Source of the DNA: Tyto alba
Lineage: Eukaryota > Chordata > Aves > Strigiformes > Tytonidae
NCBI RefSeq assembly: GCF_018691265.1
Contig: NW_024881295.1
Location: 12,382,314 to 12,446,313 of the forward strand
Reading direction: 5' to 3'
DNA: 64,000 nucleotides
Shown: positions 37,733-50,163 of the stretch, one piece after another
How positions within the stretch are numbered: position 1 is the stretch's first letter
Layout of the letters: every line of letters begins with the position of its first letter
Made by a program: the position numbers and the translations under genes
The notes under the pieces: model-generated
Databases searched by the model: none
Seen by the model: only the letters and a program-made list of their open reading frames with translations
Told to the model about the DNA's origin: nothing

Positions 37733-38390
37733 GTAGTTATTATAAACATCAGACCAATTCTACAGCAGCTGACTCTAGTCCTAAATCCATTCATATAATC
37801 AACATCAACTCCCAACAATCAAATGAAAGAACACATGCCGGACCAAAGGAGTTAAACACCCAACTTCATAAGCTTCCAACAGCAACAAAATCTGTTCTGC
37901 ATTTATTTTTCTCACCTTTGGTTTGCCCACATTTTTCAGTGGAAACTATTGTTTGCCTCGCATGCCGGCAGAATCCTAGCTAGAGGCTGCCAGCTCTGCA
38001 CCCAGCCATGTGTTGTGTTCAGCACGTTGAAAAATGTTTGGTACAGTCAGAGCTAAGAGTGCCAACTCATGGCTATGGAAAAATATCAAACGGTTACTGA
38101 GAAGAAAGCTTAGATAAATTACCATTTGTCAACTAAGTGAGTTAGTCTTCTCTCCTCTTTTTCAATGAGTGCCTCTGTCTTCTCTTAGAAAACTGAAGAT
38201 TTAGAGTTAGGACATTTTGTACTTTCCCCCCCATATTACTGTCACGAAGCCACAAAGCACTACCCCAAACAAAGCAATTTATTTTTTTTTTTTAAATCAT
38301 CAAATTCTTTGGTTGTCTAAATTACTTCATTGAGTAATTTGAGAGGTAACTAAATTATAATTGTTTCTTATATCTGGTTCATATACATAC

Positions 38391-38409
38391 AAAAAAAAAA
38401 AAAAAAAAA
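38391..38409. repeat. Poly-A tract (A19)
   Basis: A run of 19 A followed by CACAAACAAAAACC. No AATAAA nearby upstream. Confidence 0.85.
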
Positions 38410-40607
38410 CACAAACAAAAACCAAAACAGACAGAATGCTGTTCATGATAGCTTTACCTTATTCAAGCAATGAAGTTAGCACGTCCAACTTTATTTATTT
38501 TTTTCAATTAATCAGGTTTTAAAGCCAAGTAACTACTTTTAGTGAGAAGAAACTTAGGGCTACACGTAAACAGCAGCGTGAAAATAGGTCAGATTTTGAC
38601 AAGTCTATGAGTTACCTCACAGAAAGCCTATGAGGAAATTGGAGATTTTTCTGGGAAACTTACCCACATCATGTTTCCATTACTGAACAAATAATAAAAT
38701 TATGAAAACAGGAAGGAGTTTTTTCACTGTAGCCTACTGTATTTGTTTCTTTGTCTCCCACTAATTTTCCAATCCTCTGGATACTTCTGAGTCTATTTAT
38801 TCCTAGAATATGAAACTCCATACTTTATATGCACAGTGGTAAAAATCATATGCTACTATAACAAACCAATAGAAAAGTCCACCATGGAAATCTAAGTTAC
38901 TTCTTTTCAATAAGCCAACTAGTACTCATTATGGCAAAATAATTTATTTTTCAAGAAGAATAAGTGGCAAAATCTGAATGTTCAACCTCTTGTGGTTTTA
39001 AGCTGAGAAAGCAAGTATAGGTAGGCATGAGGTCACAAATGACAGGAATGCTATTAAGAAAGCATCTGGGAATGAGTAACCGGTACAGACTGAGCACACA
39101 GGAAGATCCCCTGACCTACCAGAAGGACATGCTAGAAAACATCTGGCGCAACTTCACACTTTGTGGAACTCCACTGAAGCACGATCAGGAACGAGTCCCC
39201 CGACTGCAAACACCAAACTGTTTCACCACTTCCAGGACTGATTTATTCAAGTTAGGACACAGGAACAAAACAAGAAATGCATTTACAATATACAAAACAG
39301 AGGACAGCCAAATGTCAGAAAGGCAAACAGAGCTAAGAGCTGATGAGGGGTTTGCAGTTTCCCATTCTACACCTCCACGGGCTCTACCCAAGAGGGGCCA
39401 CAAATCCATGCAAGCAGGTGCTCAAATGCCAGGAAGGAAATAAACCTCACTGAAATCACTGCAGGTCTTTAATTTTTACTTTTGGGCTTGACACTCACAG
39501 TTAAGAGCTCTTCTGGTTCAAGGCCAAAGTATTCAGTGTTTTACTCAATCATGCCCATAAAAAGGATTATCAATGACCTACTTAAAACATTCTTTTGCAG
39601 TGTTTCCATCCTTCTGACTGCTCACCTATCTGTGTTGAAGATAACCATTTTTACAATGTTTGCAAGTTAATGATTCTCACTAGTGTACAAGGTGTACCCC
39701 ATGTGCTTGGCAGATAAAGACTTGATGTGCCCCATAAAAGCTTAGCATCAAAGCAGTCAAAAAAAGAAGGAAATATGGGAAGTCAAATTAGCAAGTTTTT
39801 GAGCCCTGTCTTTACGTAAGACTTTAAGACATCAGCAGAAATATATGGAGAATTGAAAGAAGCTGATATAATTCGTCTCTACTGGCAGTATCAACAAAAC
39901 CCAGAATAAAAGCAAGCAAGATCAGAACCACAGTACTCCAAGCAAACCTCATTAGAGCAGATTGGGAAGGGAACTCGGCCAGCTGAACACACCATGATCT
40001 CCAGAAGCACAGCATATGCGCACTTTTGTATGACCTTCACAGAGACTGCCATAGGCTCTACACCTTCAAAAATTCAACCAGTACCTAAAAACAGAGATGC
40101 CAGTCTTCACAGTTCTTTTGTGGTTGTTTCATAATGGAAGATCTTTAATATACTTCCGATTTTTTAGGCTTCCTTCACATTTATGAACCTTGTTCAGTTT
40201 GAATGGAGCAGGATGCAATTTGTTTTAAAACCCTCGATTTCCTGATCTGCTGCCATTTGAAATGAGGCACTTTCCATTTAGTGTGGATGCAGGCAGTTCT
40301 CATGAATACCTCCATTCTTTGAACAACCACCACTCCAATGAAACTCAGGTCTGCAACTCCTTGGTCCCAAACGCAACCTTAGATGAAGCTGAAAATTTCT
40401 TATTTTGTTCTACTTTCATTTCTTGCAAGTCCATAACAAGTCTTACAATAGCTGAGGTTCTCTCTCAAAAATACTCATCAGTGGCAGTCTCAGAACTACA
40501 TCAGGATCTTTCCTCTCACTTGGAGAAGAAAAACCCCAAACCAAACACACTAGCCCCTAAACCTCTGCAGGACGTGTGTGAAGAGAGCTTGAAACACACA
40601 AACCCTG

Positions 40608-40712
40608 AAGGTTTTGGTTTTTGTTTTTGTTTGTTTGTTTGTTTGGGGTTTTTTGTTTTGGTGTTTTTTTTTGTTTTGGTTTTTTTGTTTGTTTGTTTAG
40701 TTTTTTTTTAAT
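40608..40712 (+). repeat. (TTTG)n / T-G rich simple repeat
   Basis: About 105 bp of TTTG and TTTTTG units with GGGG and T8-T9 interruptions. It is the complementary counterpart of the AAAC-type repeat at 22.9 kb. It generates the phenylalanine/valine-rich tail of the overlapping open frame. Confidence 0.88.
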
Positions 40713-40959
40713 GGGTGTGTTTTCTTAAATGAAATAAATAACCTCCGGACATGTATTATCACATGATTTTCAAATTCGTCCTCTGAGCTTTAAGATGTGA
40801 CATGGGCCTAGAGCCTTTTGGCTTTTAACACTAGTTTTGTAGCAGTAGATTTGAGGTCTGATACGTGCAGGTTGTATATGACTATTCATGCAATAAAAGT
40901 GAAATTAATCTAAGCAGCTCCAGTTAGAAGCTGTAATACCAGTAGAGGGAGCAGTCATT

Positions 40960-41510
40960 AAGTCCCAGATTCAAGGCCATCCATTTGAGGAACTTCCATA
41001 AACCTTAACTGCAGGGGCAATAAACACAGAGTGCCAGCTCGCATTCAGTGGAATAATAAAACAGTGAGGTGATTTCTCCATAATGCTTATCAAAATTTTA
41101 TCTCAAGTAAATGATTTATAGTACCAGATTCTGCCAGGGCTGCTCTTCTTTCTGCCCCATGTAGTCAGACTATCTTTCTCTTAAGGAGAGATACCTTTCA
41201 AAAAAAGGAAAAGACAGTCTTCCCTCAATTTGTCAATTGACATTGTTCAATAGGATATGATAAGATAATGTTGCAAACAGACATCGACTTTTAAAAGGTC
41301 TGTTTTGCCTCCTGAACCTAGATACAAAATAAATGAAATGCCTGTTGATACTTCACTATCTGTGCTGATTCACACGATGGTGTAAATACTCCTTTTCAGT
41401 GCTGTGCAGGTGCCAGAGCTTATTGGGTAATGGATCCCCTTCATTTGCACTTGAAAAGAAGTGAGCCTCTGGAGTGTAATCATCTCTATTTATTTGTCAG
41501 TCCCCCCACT
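40960..41510. promoter_or_regulatory. Candidate conserved non-coding element
   Basis: This block lacks low-complexity runs and repeat similarity, and it has dense homeodomain-like and palindromic words. Examples are the perfect palindrome TGTCAATTGACA (41,231-41,242), ATTTGCACTT and AATCATCTCTATTTATTTGT. No frame is open over its length. The call rests on texture only; conservation cannot be tested from one sequence. Confidence 0.22.
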
Positions 41511-42444
41511 CTTTTCTGTTTTGAGGGTTATAAAGGATGCAATGTGCTCCTCTATTGCTCCATGGGCCAACAGACTTCTTGCTGCTCTCCAGAAGAGTGA
41601 CAAAGAGAGGGCATAAGAGAGAAAACTGAAAGACCACTCATTGCCCATAGGATTTTGGTTTCCTGCCAGAAGAGACCAAACTAAACTTCAGCTCCCCTCC
41701 ACTGCTACCTTTCTGCTTCCAACACGATACAGCTGCAGCTGTACCATTTTCTCTCTTAGGGATTCAACGCATGTGAATGTCTACATGAAAAGTGCATGTT
41801 TGTTTTTTCACCTTCTCCAATGGTCTGGCCGTTCTGAGATCAGAGGCCACAGCCTGCTCGTCCTGTCCTGCACACCTCCAGCACTGCCACAGGCTCTTTG
41901 AGAATTGTTTCAGGCGCAGAAGGGGAAATTAAGCACAAGCAGTCTGTAAAATACTTTGCAAATTTAATCCCTGTTTCTGAAAAACCCTAGGGTATTTGTC
42001 TTGACATTCAAATGAACAGGGCCACTGACTTCAACCGCAACACTGAACCAGAGATCACAGAGCACAGGACTGCATTTCCTCAATTTGTGCAACATTCAAA
42101 ACTTCAGATTATTTTGACAGGAACGCGGGGTGACCCAGGAATGCTTGCCCTCAGCAGCAGTTACGTAAATTTACCAAGTGTTAATCTTTTCTTGTCTAGG
42201 AAAAAGTCTGTCATATGATATTGTCACCAAAGCTACTTCTCTGAAGTAAACTGTGTAATTTGCACAAGCTGTCTAAGAGCTTAGCATGTTTATTTATATT
42301 CTTCTTTAATGACTTCTTCATCTAAGATTCTATAGGCAAAGGAATAAAAAAGCCCAAAGAACAACAACAAAAATCTGAATTGCACTTCCCTATCCTCTCC
42401 TCCCCTGGCCACTGCACTCTACCATGAGGGGAAAGGAGACCTCT

Positions 42445-42560
42445 ATTTCAAAGCAGGACAGAGGAACAAAGAGGTTAGGAGATATACCCATGGTCACGCA
42501 CACAGTCATTGCACAAAGTAGCGTGAGAACCTGAATCTGAATACTGCCACCCTCATTAAT
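42445..42560 (-). repeat. MIR/CORE-SINE-like ancient repeat relic
   Basis: 'gaggaacaaagaggttagga' followed by 'gatatacccatggtcacgcacacag' and 'gtgagaacctgaatctgaatact' matches the reverse-complemented MIR core 'gaggcacagagaggttaagtaacttgcccaaggtcacacagc..agagccgggattcgaacc'. It is one of the clearer MIR relics here. Confidence 0.5.
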
Positions 42561-44269
42561 TAAAACATTCAAATGCCCACACATTTTTTTTCCCCTGTAA
42601 TGTTCTTCATTATTGACACTATATGTGAAGCTGCACTTCATAGCCCTTGTGGGTGGGCATAGGTCATTTTCTGTTTCTGCATATTCTGTTTTCCCCAAGA
42701 GAGGATTATGCAATATCCTGATGTTCAAACACTAATGGAGTCATGGAAAATGTACTCTTGCATGAAAACCTAAAGAGGGGGATGGGAAGAGATGGAGAGT
42801 TGTCCTATTATCCTCAAAAGTTTCAATTTAAACCAGCTGCACAATAAATTACTTCCTGCACTTTGCCACAAACACACTGAAAGGATACTCTCTGAAAATA
42901 AATATTTTTGGGTCAAGTGTGTATATCCACTATAATGATAACACCGCAAGTACTTCCTGCTAACTCAGCAACAGCCACATGGGATTCTGCACAACTTCAC
43001 TGTTTCTGAACGTTGTTGAGCTTCAGAACCAGGACCTGATTTTCTACCTCTCATCATACCATTTCAGTCTGGGCAAGTAGTTTCCCCGAATGCTAAGAGA
43101 GAGTGCTTCCCTAGGGAAACCTGTTTGCAACCACTTGTACCTGTTCTGTTGCCAGCAGTAAAGCCCAAGCTTTACTCCGTGACCATGGGACATGTTCATC
43201 CCTGCCTCACGCATAAGCTCTCATGAAATTCAAGTGGAGGTCATCCTAGCTTTTTCCCTGTAGTTGTGAAAGGGAGAGATCAGAATTGAGTCCCTCACCT
43301 CTCCATATCCTCTAAGAAATCTGGCTGCAAATAGCCAATGGGCTAAAAAGTTCTTAGAGGACATGGCAAAACACACATTTATACAAACAGCAAGAAAATG
43401 GGATTTGTGTGACTGTAAGAAACTCAGATAAAAATAAATATTTCATGATCCTTTATCATAAAATTAGTGTATTTTGCCATACAAAGAAGGCCATCATCAA
43501 AATTCACTAGCAGAGACCACAATGCACACACATTATGCAGAATTTGTATCTATTTTCGGATCATTTAAATAGTTAAGAATAAATACTACATATTTATGTT
43601 CTATTAGTTAATGCAAAGCATGGTCTAGGTTCTATATTTCTGCATAGAACCACACAAAAGTATGGCCAGCTGTCACAGTCCTACCCCAGATCTGCTATTT
43701 CCTATTTTCCCCTAGAAGTTTTGATGCCTACCACAAGGTAACTGTGGGGAAGTATCTGCTTTCATTTTAAAGGAAAGTATCCAGTGACAAGAGTATAAGA
43801 GAAGCTTGAGAAATGTACCAGAAGAAACAAAAACAAAACTCCCCCAAAAGGCCAATAAAAACAATATATACACACCTTTTAATATTAACCTCAAGGTGTA
43901 TATACCTGCTACATACCATCCAAAAGTTTGTTTCTGTGTTTTTGTAACTTGGACATGACATGGTTCACCTGTTGTGACAGGTGACTATCACAACAATTCA
44001 TAACATATTTGGTTGGAAGAGTGGAGCTATATTTCTTTTCTATCAAAACTTTTTTCGTTTGTTTTGAGATTTGCTGTCCCATTTTTCCAGCTGAGGCAGC
44101 TGGAAAATGCGCCTGATCAAACAACCATGCAAAATATATGTTACCTGTCTAATTCGAATCTATCTGTCAAGTCTTTGGGGCTTCAACAGTTTTACCTATG
44201 AGAGACTGACTTATTCTCCTCAAAATCCTTTGTTACCATTGAAGGCTTTTGTAAGACCCTTCCATAGAG

Positions 44270-44355
44270 CATCAATACAAAAGACCGGTCATGCTAGGGC
44301 AGATCAAACATCTTCTAGCTCCTGTGGATGGCCGGATGATGCTCTGCCGGAAGAC
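44270..44355 (-). mobile_element. Possible old CR1-like relic
   Basis: 'ccggtcatgctagggcagat' followed by 'caaacatcttctagctcctgt' resembles the reverse complement of an old CR1/reptile-type 3' region ('gccatactgggtcagaccaaaggtccatctagcccagtatcctgt'). Short and diverged. Confidence 0.3.
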
Positions 44356-46127
44356 ATCAGGCATGTATGACCTCTAATGACCCAAAATATCTGTGCTAGC
44401 CCTGCAGCTCAGAGGCCACATTCCCTTTGGACTTCTCACCTTGATCCACAAAGCATGGCAATCTGTTGCTGATCCAGGCAGCTCAGCTGTTCAAGATACT
44501 AAAGTGAAGAAATGTATCATTACATTACTTTTCCATGCATGGATTATAGGTGTAGGTAGTCCATACTGGGCTGGAAAAAACAGGGGGGGTTTGTTCCTTA
44601 TAAGTGTTGTGCAGGCAGCTTGTGTCAGGCAAACACCATACAAGCTAAGGTAAGAGATCAAGGATGCTGAAAAGCATTGCTTCTTACCTGCTTTCACCTG
44701 CTCTGTGGCCATGGAACTTTATCCCACAGCATGTCTATCTAAACTGAGAGGTTTTTAAACCCACTGTTCACTATTTTTACCTTATGGAACTATTACAGGG
44801 GGAAAAAAGGTATCTAGGTTCACTTCTCCTTCATACTAAATGTTTGTACCAACTACCACCTTACCCTCCTTAGAAATACATCATTTAGATTATCCTCTTA
44901 AAGGAGCAGGTCACCAGTCACCCTGCTGTGATCCTGCTATACAAGTCAGATGCCTTTTTAAATGTTTTTTTTAAAAACCCTCCATAAGTAGAAAGTACAA
45001 CCAATGGCAGCTACAGAATTTGTCAGCATGAAGACTAAAACTATCTCAACTGTACAGGGCTTTCAGTAACCTAAAAAATGTCAACCTCTGCCCTCTTGCT
45101 CAGCTTCTGTTCTCCAAAGCCACCACTACCATCCTCTACAACCTGCTGCTCTATCCATTTTTCAACATTCAACCTCTCTCAATACTGACATAATGAGAAT
45201 AGCTATTGAAGACTTCCCTGCTAGTTCATTAATAATCACAACCCATCAGTTGTTAAGATGACTTAAAATAATTCTTTTTTTTTTAGCAATTATCTCAACA
45301 TCACAGTTTGGTGTTTTTCTCATGTATGCAGACCATTTACCTTTTCTGTTCAGTCAGGGGCAAAAAGTAGAAACAAAAGAAGGCTTACGTCAGCATTGCT
45401 AAAGATGTGGGGGACAAAGCCACAGAAGTCCTGTGGTCTGAGTGCTTCAGTGCAATGAGATCCAGGCTCCCGAAAACCCTACAAACTGATTCCTCTCAGA
45501 TGAGATTCAGTGTGCTGGCACTTACAGCCCCCTGCCAGGGGTTCAGCACAATTACTGGGAATAAACCAGTGACATCTCTGGGCGGTCACCAAGGCTTGCC
45601 CCTGTCTTAGACCTAGCTATCCAGCCCCTCCTGGCCTCTCCCAGCCCCTGACAGCTCTCTGGCCGTGGGTCCCTGCACATCTGTACTGTCTGCACACAGA
45701 TCACTCTGCTGGCTTCCCCCACCAGTCTGCTTTTCCCATCTGAGGGGAATTTCCTACCAGTGGGGCCATTAAAACATTAACATTGACTTATCCTAATGAA
45801 ATCCTGATGGCAAAATGGACCAGGTTTGCTGGCAAAGCATGAGAAGATAAACAGACATAAAATACTCAGCATAAAAATGGTGCTTTTCATTCCTCTTTGA
45901 TAGAGTCTACAAAATCAACATATCAAACACTCAGTGCAGCAAACATCTGCACACAAACAGAAGCAGGAACACACGTGGCTTTTTGTAGAGTTCACCTGAG
46001 AATATTGCAACAGAACTCACAAATATGACAGAAATCACTTCAAGACTGGATATAAAAGATGATACATCCAACACGTTGGAAATAAAACCACAATAAAAAT
46101 TTAATCTGAGATGTTTAGTACCTTTCC

Positions 46128-46142
46128 TTTTTTTTTTTTTTT
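46128..46142. repeat. Poly-T tract (T15)
   Basis: A run of 15 T. Simple repeat. Confidence 0.85.
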
Positions 46143-46346
46143 CCATAGAATCTCCCCACATTTCTCCTCATTCATGCTTATAAACACCACATTTAAAAAC
46201 ACTATGGTCTGAATGTATGTTTTATCTCTTATCTCCTTCCTTGATGAAAGTGAAGGCTGAGGTAAAGTGGAAAGAAACAGTGATTATTAATTCACTGCCC
46301 TTAAGACAGTAGGATCAATTACCATCTTTGGCTAAGAAGACATATC

Positions 46347-46364
46347 AGAGAGAAAGAGAAAGAG
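46347..46364 (+). repeat. Polypurine (GA-rich) tract
   Basis: Eighteen consecutive purines of GAGA/AAAG type. It sits two nucleotides before the alternating tract that starts at 46,367. Confidence 0.85.
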
Positions 46365-46366
46365 TC

Positions 46367-46418
46367 TGTGTGTGTGTGTGTGTATATACATACACATGCG
46401 CATGCACACATATATATG
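46367..46418 (+). repeat. 52-bp perfectly alternating pyrimidine/purine tract (TG, TA, CA, CG steps)
   Basis: From TGTGTG through TATATACATACACATGCGCATG to CACACATATATATG, every step alternates pyrimidine and purine with no break. It contains the perfect palindrome CATGCGCATG. Such tracts are prone to left-handed Z-DNA and cruciform structure (established knowledge) and to length change in the TG part. Confidence 0.9.
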
Positions 46419-47254
46419 GTAACAACTGTTTTTTCACTGTTAAAACTATTTGCTTTGAGACTAGAACATTCTGATCCTGGCAAAATGACGCAACTTATTA
46501 GTGGCAAGAAGTGACTCAGTGCCTTGCACTATTTTAGAAAGCAAGACGAGACGATCGTTAACTCTGCTACTTCAAATTCGCACACATTTCCAAATTCAAA
46601 CTTTGTTATGGGAAAAAGGAAAAAAAAATAGAAGTACAATGGAAAAAAACCTTCAAAATAAACCCATAAGAAAGTACAAAGAACACTACAGAGCTTTCAA
46701 CTTGTTCTTCATAAAGTGACCAGGAATGAGAAAATACAAGTACCTGATCAGCTATGCATTCTAATTAGCTCTTCTTTAAAAAACAGATTGCTATATGCCA
46801 AAAAGCGGAGTTCACCAAAAAATCTTAAAGTTTCCTCCATCCATAGTTCTTCTAAGAAGCAAGAAAGACAGCAGTTTAACCTAATTGTATCCATATTTCA
46901 TACATACAGCTACTTCCCTCTGCCAGACACCCCATCTCAGCGCTACATGCACCAGTAAGAATGAAGAGGTATCCTCAGAGGCCTCTCCTCCAGGATGCAA
47001 TCAATTGTGTCCAAAATCCAGTGGCAAAGCACACGTTGTATCAGGCAACGAAGAACATCACAATGGCTACCACAGATTTGCAAAATTAAAGATGGGAAGC
47101 TTTGCACTGTCTTCAATTCACTTTATTGTCAATCCTATTTCTCTGTACCCATAAACAACAATAGTTTTGCCTGATTAAGAAAATCTTCAGAGGAAGCATT
47201 TTATGTATTTTATGTATATATATAAACTACAGATAAATTTATATATGAAGGCTG

Positions 47255-47442
47255 TGTTATATAGCGGTCACAGTATTAGAGAGAGCTAGAAGACCCAGCT
47301 TCCATTTTGAGCAAGATCATTTACATTCACTGAAATGTGAATAAGTTATTTCCTCTCTCAGTCTGTGCAGCCTCAAAGTAGAACTTCCCATACCTACCCG
47401 CTTTGAAAATAAGGCTTGCGAAGTGCTAAGAAAGACCAGGTG
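47255..47442 (+). repeat. MIR/CORE-SINE-like ancient repeat, nearly full length
   Basis: In order, the plus strand shows counterparts of several MIR landmarks. 'tatagcggtcacagtattag' matches 'atagtggttaagagc', and 'agacccagcttcc' matches the 'gcctgggttc' side. 'taagttatttcctctctcag' with 'tctgtgcagcctcaaag' matches 'caagttacttaacctctctgtgcctcag'. 'cttcccatacctacc' and 'gcgaagtgctaagaaag' match the 'gtaaagcgcttagaacag' tail. Divergence is high, but the collinear order supports the call. Confidence 0.55.
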
Positions 47443-47700
47443 GGATCTGACACTCCAACTGTAACCAGCCAAGCCTTCTAGTGCAGCTCCCAGGCACCAG
47501 AAAGTGACTTTGTTCACGCAGTTTATGATCGGTTTGTGCAGTGAAACAGGCTATGTTAAATAAAGGCAGTTTTGGCTGTAACAGCTATACATATACAGAG
47601 GCCTGTAAGCATTAATAAAAAATAAAGTATCATCCTAAAATTCTGAAAGTTTGTAGCACAGATTTTGCCCAAGAGCTGTTAAAACATTTTGTGTCTTATT

Positions 47701-47718
47701 AAAAAAAAAAAAAAAAAA
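47701..47718. repeat. Poly-A tract (A18)
   Basis: A run of 18 A followed by GAAAAAGGGAGGG. No AATAAA within 30 nt upstream. Confidence 0.85.
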
Positions 47719-48188
47719 GAAAAAGGGAGGGCTTAGCATTTGACATTTATTAGAGAATACAATAACGTCATACTGAGACTTTCTGCCCTTATGCACACAT
47801 TCGACACAGAGATGTAGGCATAACACTCAGAGAGATAGGACACTCCTTTCCACAGGAATCTTACTAGCAATAATTCAAAACTTCAACTAAGCATTTCTTT
47901 GACAGCTACTTCCAAAATTGCTATGTGGATTTTAGAATCGAGTCTAGATGGTTTGTGTTTTGAAGCCAGAGAAGACTACATAATCCTGTAATTGCATGGC
48001 ATGAAGTTTTTAAGTTCATAATTGTGTGAATGCTATGGGCAAACCGTACTACACCAAAGTTGTTAGTAATCATGTTTGATAACTGTTTATGAAGAGACAG
48101 AAACCAAAGTGTACCTAGAGGTCAGGAAGAATTAGAATAGGGGGATGAAGACAGAAACGGAAAAAAACTCAAACCCAAGGTTCGGGGG

Positions 48189-48213
48189 AAAAAAAAAAAA
48201 AAAAAAAAAAAAA
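48189..48213. repeat. Poly-A tract (A25)
   Basis: A run of 25 A preceded by GGGGG. It lies about 215 bp before the A26 tract at 48,430. Confidence 0.9.
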
Positions 48214-48409
48214 GAAGAGAGGATTTTTGTCTTGCTTAAGTCATCTTCTGTATTGAAAGGAGACTGCAGTCAGAAATCTGCCCCTTACCCAACAAATTAT
48301 CCTGACTTTCAAAGGCATCCTTTAGCAGATGTGTGCCACGGACTAATCAGTGCACCCGAGACATGAAAAGCCATTTATCAGAGGAAGGAGGATTAGACTG
48401 AATCAAGGA

Positions 48410-48427
48410 AATAAAACTGACTCTTCT

Positions 48428-48455
<28 letters not shown>
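48410..48455 (+). other. AATAAA followed 14 nt later by A26: possible retrocopy tail
   Basis: AATAAA (48,410-48,415) stands 14 nt before an uninterrupted run of 26 A (48,430-48,455). This is the spacing expected of a reverse-transcribed mRNA 3' end. The roughly 215 bp upstream, bounded by the A25 tract at 48,213, show no gene I recognise and I found no clear target-site duplication. A chance A-run next to a common hexamer is the alternative. Confidence 0.3.
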
Positions 48456-48459
<4 letters not shown>

Positions 48460-50163
48460 AATCAGGCAATGTATTATTTCAGAGAATAATATTTTCAACT
48501 TGAAGCATCATCAGGTATGAAAAGTTGAGATTAATTGGAAGACCAGAACTCAGGGATCTTTATATCAATTTTTTCCCAGTTTAAACCAGAAGGTTTGGGA
48601 GTAAACTGACACACTCTCTAGAAGAGACAAGGAGTGTGCTTTATGTCACCTTCAGTGTCAGCCTCCCAATTCAGGGCTCCTGCATAAACACACAAACTCA
48701 TTACACACTGTAAAAACTCAGTTTCTCGGCAGTCGGGGAGGATGAGGGGTTCACTCTCCAGATCTGCTATCAGCTTTGGCGCATCACACCCCCTTCTGCT
48801 CCTCACATCTCCCCAGGGAAGGTCACAGGCATTCCTAGGCCCTTCTAATGTGCTTGGTGAGCCACACGTTAACGTACACATCCCAGCACAAAATCAAAAA
48901 GCAGGAGGGTAAAGGACTGAAATGTGACCACAGGCTCTGTAACTTATGGACCATATCCTGCCCATTGACCATGAATTCTTCACTCCAGCCTTGCTGGACT
49001 GCAACCACCAACAAAGCTTTCCAGCACATACCACTTACTCCCACAAGATTACAAGCTCAGATACAAGACCACACATAGGGGGGAAAACATTAGTATTACC
49101 TAGTATTAAAATAGCAAAGGCTTTCACCTCATTCTCCAAAACACTTTGGGCCCACACAGTAGTGTCCAGGAGCTGGTTAGCCTTTTGCCACCTTCTTCCC
49201 TTTCATTATCCACCTCTGCTGTCCAGCCTGGCAGCACGGTTGTCTTTAGCTACCTAAAACTGATCTGGGGAATAAGAAGCTACAGACTAGGAAAGCAAAA
49301 GCACCCATCATTACAGGCAGAGAGGAAAAACAAAAATCAAAACAAAAATAGCAGGGGCACACTTTTGATTGAAGCATCTCATTCCATAGCTCAGCAGCAG
49401 CAGCCTAATGGTTAAAAGAAATTTCTCTTTAAGAACAAAACAAAGATAAGATTCTAAAGTCATCTTTCTAAGAGGCAGCAAAAGAAGTGGACTCAGATTC
49501 TACCACATCGTATTACATTGCTGGGATGCTCTAAAAAGTACGTTCACTAAAGTGAGTTTACATCCCAAGGAAAACGTTCCAAACATGCAAAGTTTTATAA
49601 CAAATGTACCTTTATAACAGTGTTCAAGTCTTCAAGATTCATTAAGGTTTTAATTCTAGCTTCTCTAATATACATGCACTTTTGGCCATTCCTACTATTT
49701 CCTGATTATTTGCTCAAGCATTCAGCAAATGTAGATTCTGAACATAGGAACCCCTCTTCTGCATGCCAAATAAGCCCTAAAAAATCTTAAATGGTTTAGC
49801 ACAGACATGCAAAAACGTAAGACTATGTAATATGAGCTTTTGTACATTTGACCTGGTTTGGAAACGAACACCTCTTTTTCCAGATGGTTTCTGTTCTTTC
49901 CATTTACACTGACAGTGCCCTGCCCTCCCGGTTTTTAGCTTCTCTGGTTAAAGAACAAATACCAGTCATTCTCTGCTCCAGAAACCTACACACACCCTTT
50001 TATTTAGCAATACATTTGAATGGAAGGATAAGCCTCAATGGATGAACATCTGATCTATGCCACAGTGTCATTTTGGTGCTTCTAAAAACATGGATGAGCA
50101 GAGCCATGGTCTTAGCAGTTACTGTATGAATAACCTTTTCACAAGACTTTCACAAAAGGATAG

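Larger units (their letters stand above)
33273..40607. other. Mostly unique AT-rich non-coding DNA
   Basis: No recognisable gene. It holds two CR1 3'-end fragments and several A-runs (near 36.15, 37.12 and 38.40 kb), listed separately. The 138-codon plus-strand frame at 39,027-39,443 has no family resemblance that I can see and no clear splice or promoter context. Confidence 0.55.
40720..46300. other. Mostly unique non-coding DNA
   Basis: No recognisable gene. It begins with a block that looks evolutionarily constrained (40.96-41.50 kb) and contains a MIR relic at 42.45 kb and a possible CR1-like relic at 44.3 kb. Open frames are short. Confidence 0.5.

Noticed and set aside
39027..39443. 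138-codon plus-strand open frame
   Set aside because: No domain, no promoter or splice context, and an open opposite strand. Its length is within chance expectation for the window.
40262..40711. 149-codon plus-strand open frame
   Set aside because: Its C-terminal third is translation of the TTTG simple repeat. The remainder has no family resemblance.
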